Assembly (NCBI GenBank): GCA_031431435.1
Contig: JANPDI010000119.1
Location: 1-64,000 of the forward strand
Source of the DNA: UKL13-2 sp031431435
GTDB taxonomy: Bacteria > Pseudomonadota > Gammaproteobacteria > Burkholderiales > Usitatibacteraceae
Length of the DNA stretch: 64,000 nt
Direction of reading: 5' to 3'
Each line of letters starts with the position of its first letter. The first letter of the stretch is position 1. The notes below the pieces were generated by a model. The model searched no databases and was not told the DNA's origin. It worked only from the letters and a program-made list of their open reading frames with translations. Made by a program: the position numbers and the translations under genes. Of this stretch, positions 22,105 to 31,252 are shown piece after piece.

Positions 22105-22887
22105 TCACATTTGTTTGAACAAATGTGTGTAGTTGCGGCTGACGGTGAGTGTTTCACTGCGGCCAATGAGCTTTAGGTCGGCCTGATCGCGCAGGCCGCG
22201 AACAACCCCGGCAATGGCGCGCGTATTGACGATTGTCGACCGGTGAATTTGCCAGAACCGGTTTGGATCGAGTTCGACAATGAGCTCTTTTATTGATTTA
22301 CGAATCAGCACCTCACTATCCGCCATCGCGACACAGGTGTATTTTTCATCTGACTGAAAGTACAAGACATCGTCGACCGGGATCAGCCGCACGGTTTGTC
22401 CAACGCTGGCTTTTATCCACTGCAGGTAGGCAACACCGGGTTGCAGTTTTTCGCTCAGCTGCCGCAGAACGGCGTCGAGTGATTGCGTCACCGGCGCGAT
22501 GTTGTCCGGTTGGATCCGATCTTTCAGGCGCTCAATGGTTTCGCCCAATCTGCTGTTGTCATACGGCTTGAGCACGTAGTCAATCGCCCCTTGTTCAAAG
22601 GCGTCGACCGCATATTGGTCAAACGCTGTGACAAAAACAATTTGGCACCGCTTGTCGTGCATTTTTGCAAGCGCGCTTATCTGCTTTGCAGCATCCAGGC
22701 CGGACATGAGCGGCATATGGATATCCAGAAAAACAACATCGGGATAAAGTGATGTAAACCCACTGACGGCCTCGGCGCCATTTGTTGCCTCCAGCACAAT
22801 ATCAAGCGCCGGCCACAGCCTGCCTAGCCGCAGTTTTAACTGTTCGCGCAGCAGCGGTTCATCATCGCAGATCAGTGCGGTTGGCAT
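22105..22887 (-). CDS. LytTR-family response regulator 2
   Basis: A 260-aa regulator of the same build as the one at 18396-19166. The receiver has CDDEPLL, the phospho-acceptor in VVFLDIHMPLMSG, VFVTAFDQYAVDAF and YVLKPYDNS. The C-terminal LytTR domain has LQWIKASVGQTVRLIPVDDVLYFQSDEKYT and FWQIHRSTIVNT and ends in THLFKQM. Its start lies 3 nt after the stop of the kinase gene upstream, so the pair is co-translated. The strong likeness to regulator 1 implies an old tandem duplication of the system. Confidence 0.92.
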   Translation of the reverse strand: MPTALICDDEPLLREQLKLRLGRLWPALDIVLEATNGAEAVSGFTSLYPDVVFLDIHMPLMSGLDAAKQISALAKMHDKRCQIVFVTAFDQYAVDAFEQGAIDYVLKPYDNSRLGETIERLKDRIQPDNIAPVTQSLDAVLRQLSEKLQPGVAYLQWIKASVGQTVRLIPVDDVLYFQSDEKYTCVAMADSEVLIRKSIKELIVELDPNRFWQIHRSTIVNTRAIAGVVRGLRDQADLKLIGRSETLTVSRNYTHLFKQM

Positions 22888-22890
22888 TGC

Positions 22891-24024
22891 TCAATCCTGC
22901 GCAATAGAAATGATGGCGACCACACCGCCGGGTGCATTCTCTTCCAGCTGCAATTCGGCATATTTGCCAAATAGGGTCGTCAATCGTTCACGAATATTGG
23001 TCAGGCCGACGCCGATACCCGTCGAGGTAGACAGCCCCCGCCCGGTGTCACGAACGCTCACGTGCAGCGAATCGCCTTCGCGCCTTGCGGAAATGCCGAT
23101 GTGGCCGCCGCCTGGCATCGGGTCAATGCCGTGTTTGATCGCATTTTCGACCAAGGTGAGCAACATCATTGGCGGAAACGGCTGATGGGTCAACGCACTT
23201 GGCAAATCGACCGAAAATGCCAGCCTGGCACCCATCCGAACCGCCTGAATATCGAGGTAGGCAACGGTCATCGCAAATTCGCGGCCGAGCGTGGTGCTGT
23301 CCTCCCGCATCTGGGGAAGCGCCGCCCGCAGATAGGTAATCAGACTCTCGAGCGTCTTGCTCGCCAGCTGCGGATTGGACTCGGTCAGGTGCTGCACGTT
23401 TGCCAATGTGTTAAACAGGAAATGCGGCTCAATCTGCGCCTGCATCAATTTTAGACGGGCCTCGAGAACTTGTTTCTCAAGCGCATGACGGGTTGCTTCG
23501 GCCTGCGCAGTATCAGCGTCTGCCCGCGCGGCACGACTACGGTAGACCAAAACAATTGCCGTCACGGCGCCAAAGCCGATACCGACTGACGTAAAAATGA
23601 CCATGCCAAAAAAAATCGGTTCAACGCCGAACATTTGCTGCAATGTTCGTCCGATGACCAAGCCCGAAACGATGGTCCCGATAATCGCACCCATTGCAAC
23701 AGCGGGCATTTGTGTTGCCAACAGTGAAAATCGGCGTTTCGGCCTTGCCCGCCAAAATATTTCGGCAACAACGAACGACAACAACATCACCAGGGCAACA
23801 ATAAACAGTCTGAACCAGAGTGCGTAAAAGCGCGCCAACGGCCCCGGGCAGGTTTCGGGCGGGTACCAAATTGCCCCTGACGGCGCCTTGTTTGGTGGTG
23901 GTTCGCAACCGACCCCGCCGGAGAAATAGGGCAGGATAATCGCAGCGGCGACAGTCGTCAGCCCAACGATGAGCAACAGTTGCCACCAATTGAGGCGGCG
24001 CATTAGTGTCGACAGGAAATTCAT
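22891..24024 (-). CDS. LytS/YehU-type sensor histidine kinase 2
   Basis: A 377-aa kinase with four predicted membrane helices in the first 175 residues, including a short periplasmic loop with two Cys (GVGCEPPP and PETCPGP) that may form a disulfide. A helical linker leads to the His_kinase core: LMQAQIEPHFLFNTLANVQHLTES with the phospho-accepting His near 205. The ATPase motifs are LVENAIKHGIDP, VRDTGRGLS and GVGLTNIRERL. Its partner is the LytTR regulator immediately downstream. Compared with kinase 1 it has the ordinary layout, with nothing after the ATPase domain. Confidence 0.92.
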   Translation of the reverse strand: MNFLSTLMRRLNWWQLLLIVGLTTVAAAIILPYFSGGVGCEPPPNKAPSGAIWYPPETCPGPLARFYALWFRLFIVALVMLLSFVVAEIFWRARPKRRFSLLATQMPAVAMGAIIGTIVSGLVIGRTLQQMFGVEPIFFGMVIFTSVGIGFGAVTAIVLVYRSRAARADADTAQAEATRHALEKQVLEARLKLMQAQIEPHFLFNTLANVQHLTESNPQLASKTLESLITYLRAALPQMREDSTTLGREFAMTVAYLDIQAVRMGARLAFSVDLPSALTHQPFPPMMLLTLVENAIKHGIDPMPGGGHIGISARREGDSLHVSVRDTGRGLSTSTGIGVGLTNIRERLTTLFGKYAELQLEENAPGGVVAIISIAQD

Positions 24025-24117
24025 AGGCGCAGCTTACATTGCCGCGGCAGCTTTGCCCACGGCTTCGCGACAAAGCGCGGAAAAACGCCAGCCGGACGCC
24101 GCTCGGGAGCAAACAGG

Positions 24118-24483
24118 CTAGCGAATAATCACAATCCGGTTCGAGGTCCTGCCAGCCGCGTGGGCAAAACCGGGACGGGCATGGCCTGACCCGCTCTTGG
24201 GCGCGTCGACCATACGTTTGGCGACCGAAATGCGGACAACCGTAACCGGGTCCACAATGCGGCCAAATTGTCCGGCAGACTGTCGACCGGACGCGGTGAT
24301 GGCTTGAATCCTGGCGGTCGTCACCGACGTTTGCCTTTCAACAGGCGTTTCAACCAATGCGGCCGGAGGCGGTTGTGTCGTCGTCGTTGCGCCCAAAATC
24401 CATTGGCGCACACACAAAATCGCCCGCTCCGTCAAGCCAGACGATGGCAATTGCGCGATAGAAGTTGACGTTGTGATGTTCAT
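24118..24483 (-). CDS. Small uncharacterised protein
   Basis: A 121-aa soluble protein from ATG 24483, which is preceded by TTAGGTCG. It is rich in Thr, Ala and Arg, with no membrane segment; stretches such as SIAQLPSSGLTERAILCVRQWILG and VDPVTVVRISVAKRM are the most structured. I do not recognise a family. It lies between the kinase 2 gene and a small secreted or membrane protein gene, all on the minus strand, about 90 bp before the kinase. The longer upstream reading frame lacks support for an earlier start. Confidence 0.55.
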   Translation of the reverse strand: MNITTSTSIAQLPSSGLTERAILCVRQWILGATTTTQPPPAALVETPVERQTSVTTARIQAITASGRQSAGQFGRIVDPVTVVRISVAKRMVDAPKSGSGHARPGFAHAAGRTSNRIVIIR

Positions 24484-24582
24484 TGACGACCTAACGAAAG
24501 AATCTTGATCTGGATGACATACTGACAAACAATTGTGAAAATGAAATGACAATGCCATTCCTAGCTTTCGGCACGCACGGTG

Positions 24583-24612
24583 AAAAAAAACCCGGGCGTT
24601 TGACGGCCCGGG
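24583..24612 (-). terminator. Intrinsic terminator after the 77-aa gene
   Basis: On the minus strand a GC-only 7-bp stem CCCGGGC/GCCCGGG with an 8-nt loop is followed by T8. It is placed about 100 nt after the stop at 24713 and before the gene starting at 24483. Confidence 0.85.
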
Positions 24613-24712
24613 CAAGTTAGTCGAGGGAGGCTCGACCAGGGGACTCACACAGAGACGCCAAAACAAGGTTCACATCCGTTTGATACCGGGCAACGACAGT
24701 TTGGATGTGGTT

Positions 24713-24946
24713 CTAACAAACAGCGGTTTGGCAAACCACCGTTGCGTTTGCCACCTGATTCGCATTTAACCGTGTTGCCGTGACCGTGATAATGTCGACG
24801 GGACCAACGGTAGCGGCGGTTTGAACGGTGGCGTTGTGATACGGCGTCTGACCGGTGGCGGTCGCGAATCCTGCCACCAAAACGACGGTGACAAGCAGCG
24901 AACCGAAAATGCCAACCAGTTGTTTGGTCAAGAAATCGGATTTCAT
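24713..24946 (-). CDS. Small exported or membrane-anchored protein (77 aa)
   Basis: It has a textbook AGGAG ribosome-binding site 8 nt before ATG 24946. The basic N-terminus MKSDFLTKQ and a hydrophobic segment LVGIFGSLLVTVVLVAGFATATG form a signal or anchor sequence. The rest is a Thr/Ala/Val-rich tail that ends in VVCQTAVC with two cysteines. I do not recognise a family. It is followed by its own terminator and therefore looks like an independently expressed small secreted protein. Confidence 0.7.
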   Translation of the reverse strand: MKSDFLTKQLVGIFGSLLVTVVLVAGFATATGQTPYHNATVQTAATVGPVDIITVTATRLNANQVANATVVCQTAVC

Positions 24947-25118
24947 AAAGTGCTCCTGTCGGAAAATGCTTGTTCAGTCTGCAACACCATGCATGATTTG
25001 TTGCATTGACGGCAGATTAAAGTTCCCGCGCACAAATGGCGATTCGAATGCGATGAAATGCCAGAATGGCGCCGCAAACTGCAGAAAAACCGACTGGAAA
25101 TCCATAAGATCGACCGGC

Positions 25119-25150
25119 CAAAAAGAAAACGGCACCTCCCGGTGCCGTTT
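25119..25150 (-). terminator. Terminator of the sodium:solute symporter gene
   Basis: A perfect 10-bp stem AAACGGCACC/GGTGCCGTTT with a 4-nt loop is followed on the minus strand by TTCTTTTTGG. It lies 30 nt after the symporter stop codon. Confidence 0.9.
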
Positions 25151-25179
25151 GACGCGCTATCGACAGCACGGAGAAGTGC

Positions 25180-26643
25180 TTACGACACCAAGCGGTGCGC
25201 CGAGGCGTCGTGTGGCGCCGGATGTGCGTGGTGTTCGTGCGGCTTGGTCGCGAGTGAGCCGACAACCATCCCCAACAACGCCATGATGAAGCCGGCGAGC
25301 TGCGCAGGAAAGTCTGTGCCAAGTGGTGTCGCCAGAAAGATCAGCCAGGTCGTGATGCCCAGAATAATCGACGCCATCGCACCGTGTTTGTTGGCGCGCG
25401 GCCAGTAAAGGCCTGCAACGAGCGGCGTCAGCGCACCACAAAGTGTGACTTGATACGCCGCAGAAACCATTTCATAAATTGGTGTTCCCTTCATGGCAAT
25501 CGCGTATACCAACACCAGCGCGGTAAATACCACCAGGGCGACACGAAACGCCTGCAGCCGTTGCTTGTCGGTGATACCCGGGCGCAAATTTTTGTAGATA
25601 TTCTCGACAAAACTGGTTGACGGCGCCAACAGTGTCGCCGATGCGCAGGATTTGATTGCCGACAGCAGCGCACCAAAAAACAATACCTGCGCCCAGAATG
25701 GCATATGCGTCAAGATTAGCGTCGGCAAAATACGCTGCGGGTCATCGGCCAGCATCCGTTTGGTCTCGTCCGGCATGATCAGCACGGCGCAGGCGACGAT
25801 GAACATTGGCACAAACGCAAACGCCAAATAGGCCATGCCGCCGATGACCGCACCGCGCGAGGCGGTTTTTGAATCCTTGGCAGACATGACGCGTTGAAAA
25901 ATATCCTGTTGCGGGATCGACCCCAGCATCATGGTGATGGCCGCCGCAAAAAAGAAGACAACATCGTGAAACTTGGGCTCGGGGAAAAAACGAAACCAGT
26001 CGTTGGTAAGGGCCAATTGGTAGACCTTGTCGGGACCGCCGGCCAGGTTGCCAGCCATCATGGCGATGATTGTCAACCCAATCACCAACACGATCATTTG
26101 GATGAAATCTGTCCAGGCAATGGCCAGCATGCCGCCGACCACCACGTAAATGACGACCGCAAGGGTGCCAATCACCATCCCGGTTTCGACGCTGATGGCG
26201 CCAGCCGAAACAACGTTAAATACCAGCCCCAGCGCCGTGACCTGCGCGGCAACCCAGCCGAGATACGACAGGATGATGGCCACCGAGCAAAAAATTTCCA
26301 CACCCTTGCCGTAGCGTTTGCGAAAATAGTCGCCGATGGTCAACAGCGTCATCTTGTAGAGCTTTGCCGCAAAAAATAAGCCGACAAAAATCAGGCACAT
26401 CGACGCGCCGAACGGGTCTTCGACCACATTGTTTAGTCCGCCCTGGACGAACTTGGCGGAGATTCCAAGCACTGTTTCGGCGCCAAACCATGTCGCGAAC
26501 GTTGTGGTGACAATCATGATGAGTGGCAGACTGCGCCCGGCCAGGGCGAAATCGGCGGAAGTTTTGACGCGGGTACCGGCATACATACCGATGGCAAGCG
26601 TTCCCAGCAAATACAACACGACAAAGGCGAGCAGAGCGTTCAT
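25180..26643 (-). CDS. Sodium:solute symporter family transporter
   Basis: A 487-aa inner-membrane transporter of the SSS family (PutP/PanF/SglT fold) with about 13 membrane helices. Typical landmarks are ADFALAGRSLPLIMIVTTTFATWFGAETVLG near the N-terminus, GDYFRKRYGKG, GGMLAIAWTDFIQM, GSIPQQDIFQRVMSAKDSKTA and the late SAIKSCASATLLAPST segment. Sodium-driven uptake of an organic solute is expected; the substrate cannot be told from the sequence. The His-rich C-terminus (KPHEHHAHPAPHDASAH) is unusual and could bind metal. The start MNALLAF at 26643 gives the standard first helix. Confidence 0.9.
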   Translation of the reverse strand: MNALLAFVVLYLLGTLAIGMYAGTRVKTSADFALAGRSLPLIMIVTTTFATWFGAETVLGISAKFVQGGLNNVVEDPFGASMCLIFVGLFFAAKLYKMTLLTIGDYFRKRYGKGVEIFCSVAIILSYLGWVAAQVTALGLVFNVVSAGAISVETGMVIGTLAVVIYVVVGGMLAIAWTDFIQMIVLVIGLTIIAMMAGNLAGGPDKVYQLALTNDWFRFFPEPKFHDVVFFFAAAITMMLGSIPQQDIFQRVMSAKDSKTASRGAVIGGMAYLAFAFVPMFIVACAVLIMPDETKRMLADDPQRILPTLILTHMPFWAQVLFFGALLSAIKSCASATLLAPSTSFVENIYKNLRPGITDKQRLQAFRVALVVFTALVLVYAIAMKGTPIYEMVSAAYQVTLCGALTPLVAGLYWPRANKHGAMASIILGITTWLIFLATPLGTDFPAQLAGFIMALLGMVVGSLATKPHEHHAHPAPHDASAHRLVS

Positions 26644-26741
26644 GGCGTGATCAATACCGTCAGAAGAATGGTTGGTCGGGGAGTGGTATCGCGCAGCAGT
26701 CAGCCGCATACGCGGATTCTAGAATTTTCTGACCTCTCACG

Positions 26742-28295
26742 CTACATGTTCCAAAACAACAGCAGGTAGAGGTAGGCACCGGCAATCAACGCCAGAATCG
26801 CCACCAGCGAAAGCAACACGCGGCTTTGCCAGCGCTGGGTTTGATTGACACGTTCGACCGCCGCCTCGATTGCGGCAAGCCGCTCCGACGGGTTGTTTTC
26901 CAGCGCACGGTGGATCAGTCTCGGCAGCTGCGGCAGCGTTGCCGTCCAAAGCGGGCCCTCCTTGCGAATCTGCCGGACCAATCCACGCAAGCCAATTTGT
27001 TCGTCCATCCATTTTTTCAGGATCGGCTGCGCAACGGGTCGCAAGTCGAGTTGCGGATAGAGCTGCCGGCCCAGACCTTCAACCTGAAGCAGTGTCTTTT
27101 GCAACAACACAAGTTGCGGCTGAATTTCCATCTTGAAGCGTCGCGACACGTCAAACAGCCGTAACAGCACATTGCCAAAATAAATTTCGTTTAACGGTTT
27201 GTCGAATATCGGCTCACAAACACTGCGTATGGCAGCCTCGAATTCATCGACCCGTGTGTTGCGCGGCACCCATCCGGCCTCAATATGCGCGATTGCCACC
27301 GCTTTGTAATCGCGTTCAAAAAATGCGGCGAAATTACGCGCCAAATAACTTTTGTCGGCGTCCGACAGGGTGCCCATGATGCCAAAATCCACCCCCGCGT
27401 AAATGCCATTGCGGCCGACAAAAATATTGCCGGGGTGCATATCAGCATGAAAAAAGCCATCGCGAAAAACCTGGGTAAAAAATATTTTCACGCCATCTGA
27501 CGCGAGCTTGGCAAGGTCGATATTGTGCGCTGTCAACTGCGCGATGTCGTTAACCTGAATGCCATCCAACTTTTCCATCACCATCACATCGCGCGTGGTG
27601 AAATCGAAAAATACCTCCGGCACATAAAGCAATGTGCCATCGGCAAAATTGCGCCGCAGTGTCGACGCATTTGCCGCCTCACGAACCAGGTCGAGCTCAT
27701 CGTGGATCGATTTATCGAACTCGGCAACCACCTCCCGTGGCCTGAGTCTGACGCCGTCCTCAAAGACCGTTGCAATCAAATCGGCGACCACATACAAAAG
27801 GCCGATGTCTTTGCCAATGACGTGGCGAATATTGGGGCGCAAAATCTTCACGGCAACGTCACGTCCGGCTTGTTTGCCGCTTGCGAGCGTGGCGAAATGC
27901 ACCTGGGCGATTGACGCGGATGCAACCGGCGTCATATTGAATGCCGAAAAAACGTCGCGCCACGTTTTCCCCGCATTGTCGTCGTAAGCGTGACTGAGCA
28001 TTGCCAAAACATCGGCCTCACCAAACGGGGGCACCCTGTCCTGCAGGCGCGCCAGCTCATTGGCGATGTCAACCGGGACCAAGTCAGGTCGCGTGGACAG
28101 TATCTGGCCGAATTTGACAAATATCGGCCCGAGTGACTCCAACGCCCGCCGCAGCCTGACGGCGCGCGGTTCTGCAAAAGACCGCCAGAAGAAAATGCCT
28201 CTGACCAACGAACGGGTCGCCCCATCCGGAAGAAATTCATCGAGGCCGTAGCGAACCACGACTGCGCTGATTTTTAGGAAGCGGAAAAGACGCAT
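26742..28295 (-). CDS. ubiB: UbiB, ABC1-family kinase-like protein of ubiquinone synthesis
   Basis: A 517-aa member of the atypical ABC1/ADCK kinase-like family, needed for ubiquinone biosynthesis. It shows the KxGQ motif in FVKFGQILSTRPDLVP, the Ala-rich loop VASASIAQVHFA, the lysine of VAVKILRP, the catalytic region HADMHPGNIFV and DFGIMG. Two C-terminal hydrophobic helices (LSLVAILALIAGAYLYLLLFW) anchor it to the inner membrane. It stands without ubiE or ubiJ beside it, and begins about 20 bp from the end of topB on the same strand. Confidence 0.93.
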   Translation of the reverse strand: MRLFRFLKISAVVVRYGLDEFLPDGATRSLVRGIFFWRSFAEPRAVRLRRALESLGPIFVKFGQILSTRPDLVPVDIANELARLQDRVPPFGEADVLAMLSHAYDDNAGKTWRDVFSAFNMTPVASASIAQVHFATLASGKQAGRDVAVKILRPNIRHVIGKDIGLLYVVADLIATVFEDGVRLRPREVVAEFDKSIHDELDLVREAANASTLRRNFADGTLLYVPEVFFDFTTRDVMVMEKLDGIQVNDIAQLTAHNIDLAKLASDGVKIFFTQVFRDGFFHADMHPGNIFVGRNGIYAGVDFGIMGTLSDADKSYLARNFAAFFERDYKAVAIAHIEAGWVPRNTRVDEFEAAIRSVCEPIFDKPLNEIYFGNVLLRLFDVSRRFKMEIQPQLVLLQKTLLQVEGLGRQLYPQLDLRPVAQPILKKWMDEQIGLRGLVRQIRKEGPLWTATLPQLPRLIHRALENNPSERLAAIEAAVERVNQTQRWQSRVLLSLVAILALIAGAYLYLLLFWNM

Positions 28296-28314
28296 TGCCG
28301 GATTTCCGCCGGGC

Positions 28315-31083
28315 CTATGCCGTTTTCAGCTTGGCGGCGGCAGGTTTTGCCTTGGCGGGCTTCTTGGCTGCCGGTTTTGCCGCGGCCGCCTTGCGTTTTG
28401 TCTTCTTGGCGGGCTTTGCGAACGCCTCTTTTTCAGCGAGCAGCTCAAGCGCTTCTTCAAGCGTGATTGACTCAACCTTGTCTTTATCCTGAATGGTGGC
28501 GTTGGTATCGCCATGTTTTACATATGGGCCATAGCGCCCGGAATAAATGCTGATCGGGGCATCATCGTCAGGATGATTACCGAGTATGCGCAATGCACCC
28601 GCGGCAGACTTGGCCGCTTTTGCGGCCTTGCCTTTGGCTGTCTTTGGGTCGCGTTCTTCAAACTCAAAGCCAATTTTGCCATCCGGTTGTTTCACCAAAA
28701 ACGCCGAAAATGGACGGCCTTTTTTACTGATAAATTTTTCCAGCAACGGCGTCTTTCCCTTTTCAAGCAATTCAATCATTTCTTCGCGCGCAATCGCGCG
28801 CTTCAGAATGGTCCGCCCCGAGCGGAAATCACATGTTCGTGCGGCGCCCACCGCTTTTTCACACGAATAAGCATTTGGCGTTTCGTATACATTTGCGCCG
28901 CACTTGGGACACGGCCCCAGTGTCTGCTGACCGGAGAAATCGATCGGTTCATCATCATTCGCACCATCGCCCCAGGAGAATTCAATCGCGAGCTCCTTGT
29001 TTAAAATGAGATTTGCGGAGAACGCCCGTCCTTGGCGGCTGCGAAAGCCCTCGAGCGGACCAACATCTTTGGTTTCAATCAATATCTCAGCCTCGGTCGC
29101 TTCAAGCTGCCGGCCGGCGATAATTTTCCAAAAACCGAAATCGCACGTTACGCACTGGAAACGTTTGTAATTCTCGTGCACCTCCGAGCCGCATTTCGGA
29201 CAGGGCACCTTGAGCGCGCCAAAGTCGCCGGGAATCGTGTCGTGTTCGAAATTTTTAGCCTGGCCGACAATGTGCTCGGTCATGTCTACAATTTCAGCCA
29301 TGAACGTTTCGCGCGACATTTTTCCCTTCTGCATCAGCGCCAGTTTTTGCTCCCACTCGGCGGTGAGTTCTGGTGAATAGAGTTCGGGAATGCCCAGGCC
29401 ATGCAGCGCGATCATCAACGATGCCGCTTTGGCGGTGGGGATCAACTCCCGACCTTCACGATGAATATATTTTTCGTATAACAATCCCTCAATTGTTGCC
29501 GCACGGGTCGCCGGCGTACCGAGCCCTTTTTCTTTCATGGCCGCGCGCAACTCTTCGTCGTCAATCGCCTTGCCGGCGCCCTCCATCGCCGACAGCAGCG
29601 TTGCCTCGGAGTAGCGGGCAGGCGGCTTGGTTGTTGTGGCTTTTACCTCGACGGTTTCGGTTTTAACTTTTTCACCGGTTTTGACCGCAGCCAGATTGGT
29701 CGACGCCGTATCGTCCTCCGCGTCGCGTCCATAAACCGCAAGCCAGCCGGCGTTTACCAAGACCTTCCCCTCGGATTTAAAGGCTTCGCTGTCTACGCGC
29801 GTCACGCGGGTCGTCTGCAAAAACTCTGCCGGGGGATGGAACACAGCAAGAAAACGCTTCACAACAAAATCATACAGTTTCTGCTCGATCTCATTCAGCG
29901 CCTTGGGCGCCTGCAACGTCGGGATAATCGCGAAGTGATCGGAGATCTTTGTATTGTCAAAAATCCGCTTGTTTGGCTTTACCCAGCCATTGTCCAGGAC
30001 TCTTTTCGCCGAAACGTTGTACTCGCCCTCTTTCAACATTTCCAGCGTCTGCATAACTGTTGAAATGTAGTCCTCCGGCAACGCGCGCGCATCCGTTCGC
30101 GGGTAGGTCAAGACCTTGTGCTTCTCGTACAAAGCCTGCGCAAGACCAAGCGTTGTTTTGGCTGAAAATCCAAACCGCGAGTTTGCTTCGCGTTGCAGTG
30201 ACGTTAAATCGAACAGCAGCGGGGAGGCTTGCGTGGTTGGCTTTGACTCTTCCTCGACGATGCCGGGTTTCCCCAGGCATTTTGTGACGATCGAACGGGC
30301 TTTTTTTTCGTCCCACAATCGTTCGGGTTTGAGGTGCTCATCGTCGTCGGATTTTTTGAATTTTTCGTCAAACCAGCGGCCCATGTAATCGCCACCACTC
30401 GCAGAAAAATTCGCGTGAACTTCCCAGTAGTCGCGCGGCTTGAATGCCTTGATACGCTCTTCACGTTCAACCATGATGGCCAGCGTTGGCGTTTGCACGC
30501 GGCCGACCGTGGTCAATTGAAAGCCGCCCGACTTCGAATTAAATGCGGTCATCGCACGCGTACCGTTGATACCAACCAGCCAGTCGGACTCCGAGCGACA
30601 AACCGCCGCATCCGACAGGCCCTGCATCGCCTCGCCGGTCAACAACCCCTTGAATCCTTCCCGGATTGCTGGCTGGGTCATCGACTGAAGCCAGAGGCGT
30701 TTGACCGGTTGCTTGGCTTTGGCAAACTGGGCGATGTAACGGAAAATCAACTCGCCTTCACGTCCGGCGTCGCAGGCGTTGATTAGCGTGGTGACATCTT
30801 TGCGCTTGATGAGTTTCAGCAGCACCTTCAGGCGCGGCTCCGTTTTCTCAATGGGGCGGAGGGCAAAATACGATGGGATCGCCGGCAGATGCGCGAAGGT
30901 CCATTTGCCGCGCTTTACTTCCTCCTCTTCCGGCATCGCAATCTCGACCAGATGGCCGACCGCGGACGAGAGGACGTATTCATCACTCTCAAAATATTCT
31001 GCGTGCTTGGTAAATCCACCAATTGCCTTGGCAATATCGTTCGCAACGGAGGGCTTCTCGGCGATGATGAGACTCTTTGACAT
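28315..31083 (-). CDS. topB: DNA topoisomerase III (type IA)
   Basis: A 922-aa type IA topoisomerase that passes single DNA strands to decatenate and relax DNA. The TOPRIM domain opens with LIIAEKPSVANDIAKAIGG and has the acidic DAGREGELIFRY motif. The active-site Tyr lies in KVLTYPRTDARALPEDY. The C-terminus carries two four-Cys zinc ribbons (CPKCGSEVHEN...CVTC and CPKCGANVYET...SCEK) and a topoisomerase C-terminal repeat (SIYSGRYGPYVKHGD). It ends in a Lys/Ala-rich basic tail. It is longer than E. coli TopB because of the zinc and tail modules, as is usual in betaproteobacteria. Confidence 0.95.
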   Translation of the reverse strand: MSKSLIIAEKPSVANDIAKAIGGFTKHAEYFESDEYVLSSAVGHLVEIAMPEEEEVKRGKWTFAHLPAIPSYFALRPIEKTEPRLKVLLKLIKRKDVTTLINACDAGREGELIFRYIAQFAKAKQPVKRLWLQSMTQPAIREGFKGLLTGEAMQGLSDAAVCRSESDWLVGINGTRAMTAFNSKSGGFQLTTVGRVQTPTLAIMVEREERIKAFKPRDYWEVHANFSASGGDYMGRWFDEKFKKSDDDEHLKPERLWDEKKARSIVTKCLGKPGIVEEESKPTTQASPLLFDLTSLQREANSRFGFSAKTTLGLAQALYEKHKVLTYPRTDARALPEDYISTVMQTLEMLKEGEYNVSAKRVLDNGWVKPNKRIFDNTKISDHFAIIPTLQAPKALNEIEQKLYDFVVKRFLAVFHPPAEFLQTTRVTRVDSEAFKSEGKVLVNAGWLAVYGRDAEDDTASTNLAAVKTGEKVKTETVEVKATTTKPPARYSEATLLSAMEGAGKAIDDEELRAAMKEKGLGTPATRAATIEGLLYEKYIHREGRELIPTAKAASLMIALHGLGIPELYSPELTAEWEQKLALMQKGKMSRETFMAEIVDMTEHIVGQAKNFEHDTIPGDFGALKVPCPKCGSEVHENYKRFQCVTCDFGFWKIIAGRQLEATEAEILIETKDVGPLEGFRSRQGRAFSANLILNKELAIEFSWGDGANDDEPIDFSGQQTLGPCPKCGANVYETPNAYSCEKAVGAARTCDFRSGRTILKRAIAREEMIELLEKGKTPLLEKFISKKGRPFSAFLVKQPDGKIGFEFEERDPKTAKGKAAKAAKSAAGALRILGNHPDDDAPISIYSGRYGPYVKHGDTNATIQDKDKVESITLEEALELLAEKEAFAKPAKKTKRKAAAAKPAAKKPAKAKPAAAKLKTA

Positions 31084-31252
31084 GCGTTGATACTTTCGTA
31101 GGTTGATTCACGCGTCCGCGACAGCCATCACAGCCGTTACGTGGGGCGCACATGATAGGCGCGGAAGTCTTGCAAAGGCAAGAGAATAATTTTTTCAATA
31201 AACAAAACAACTGGTTGGCGCGAGTCGACCCTGCGATTGCGCGGCAATACGG

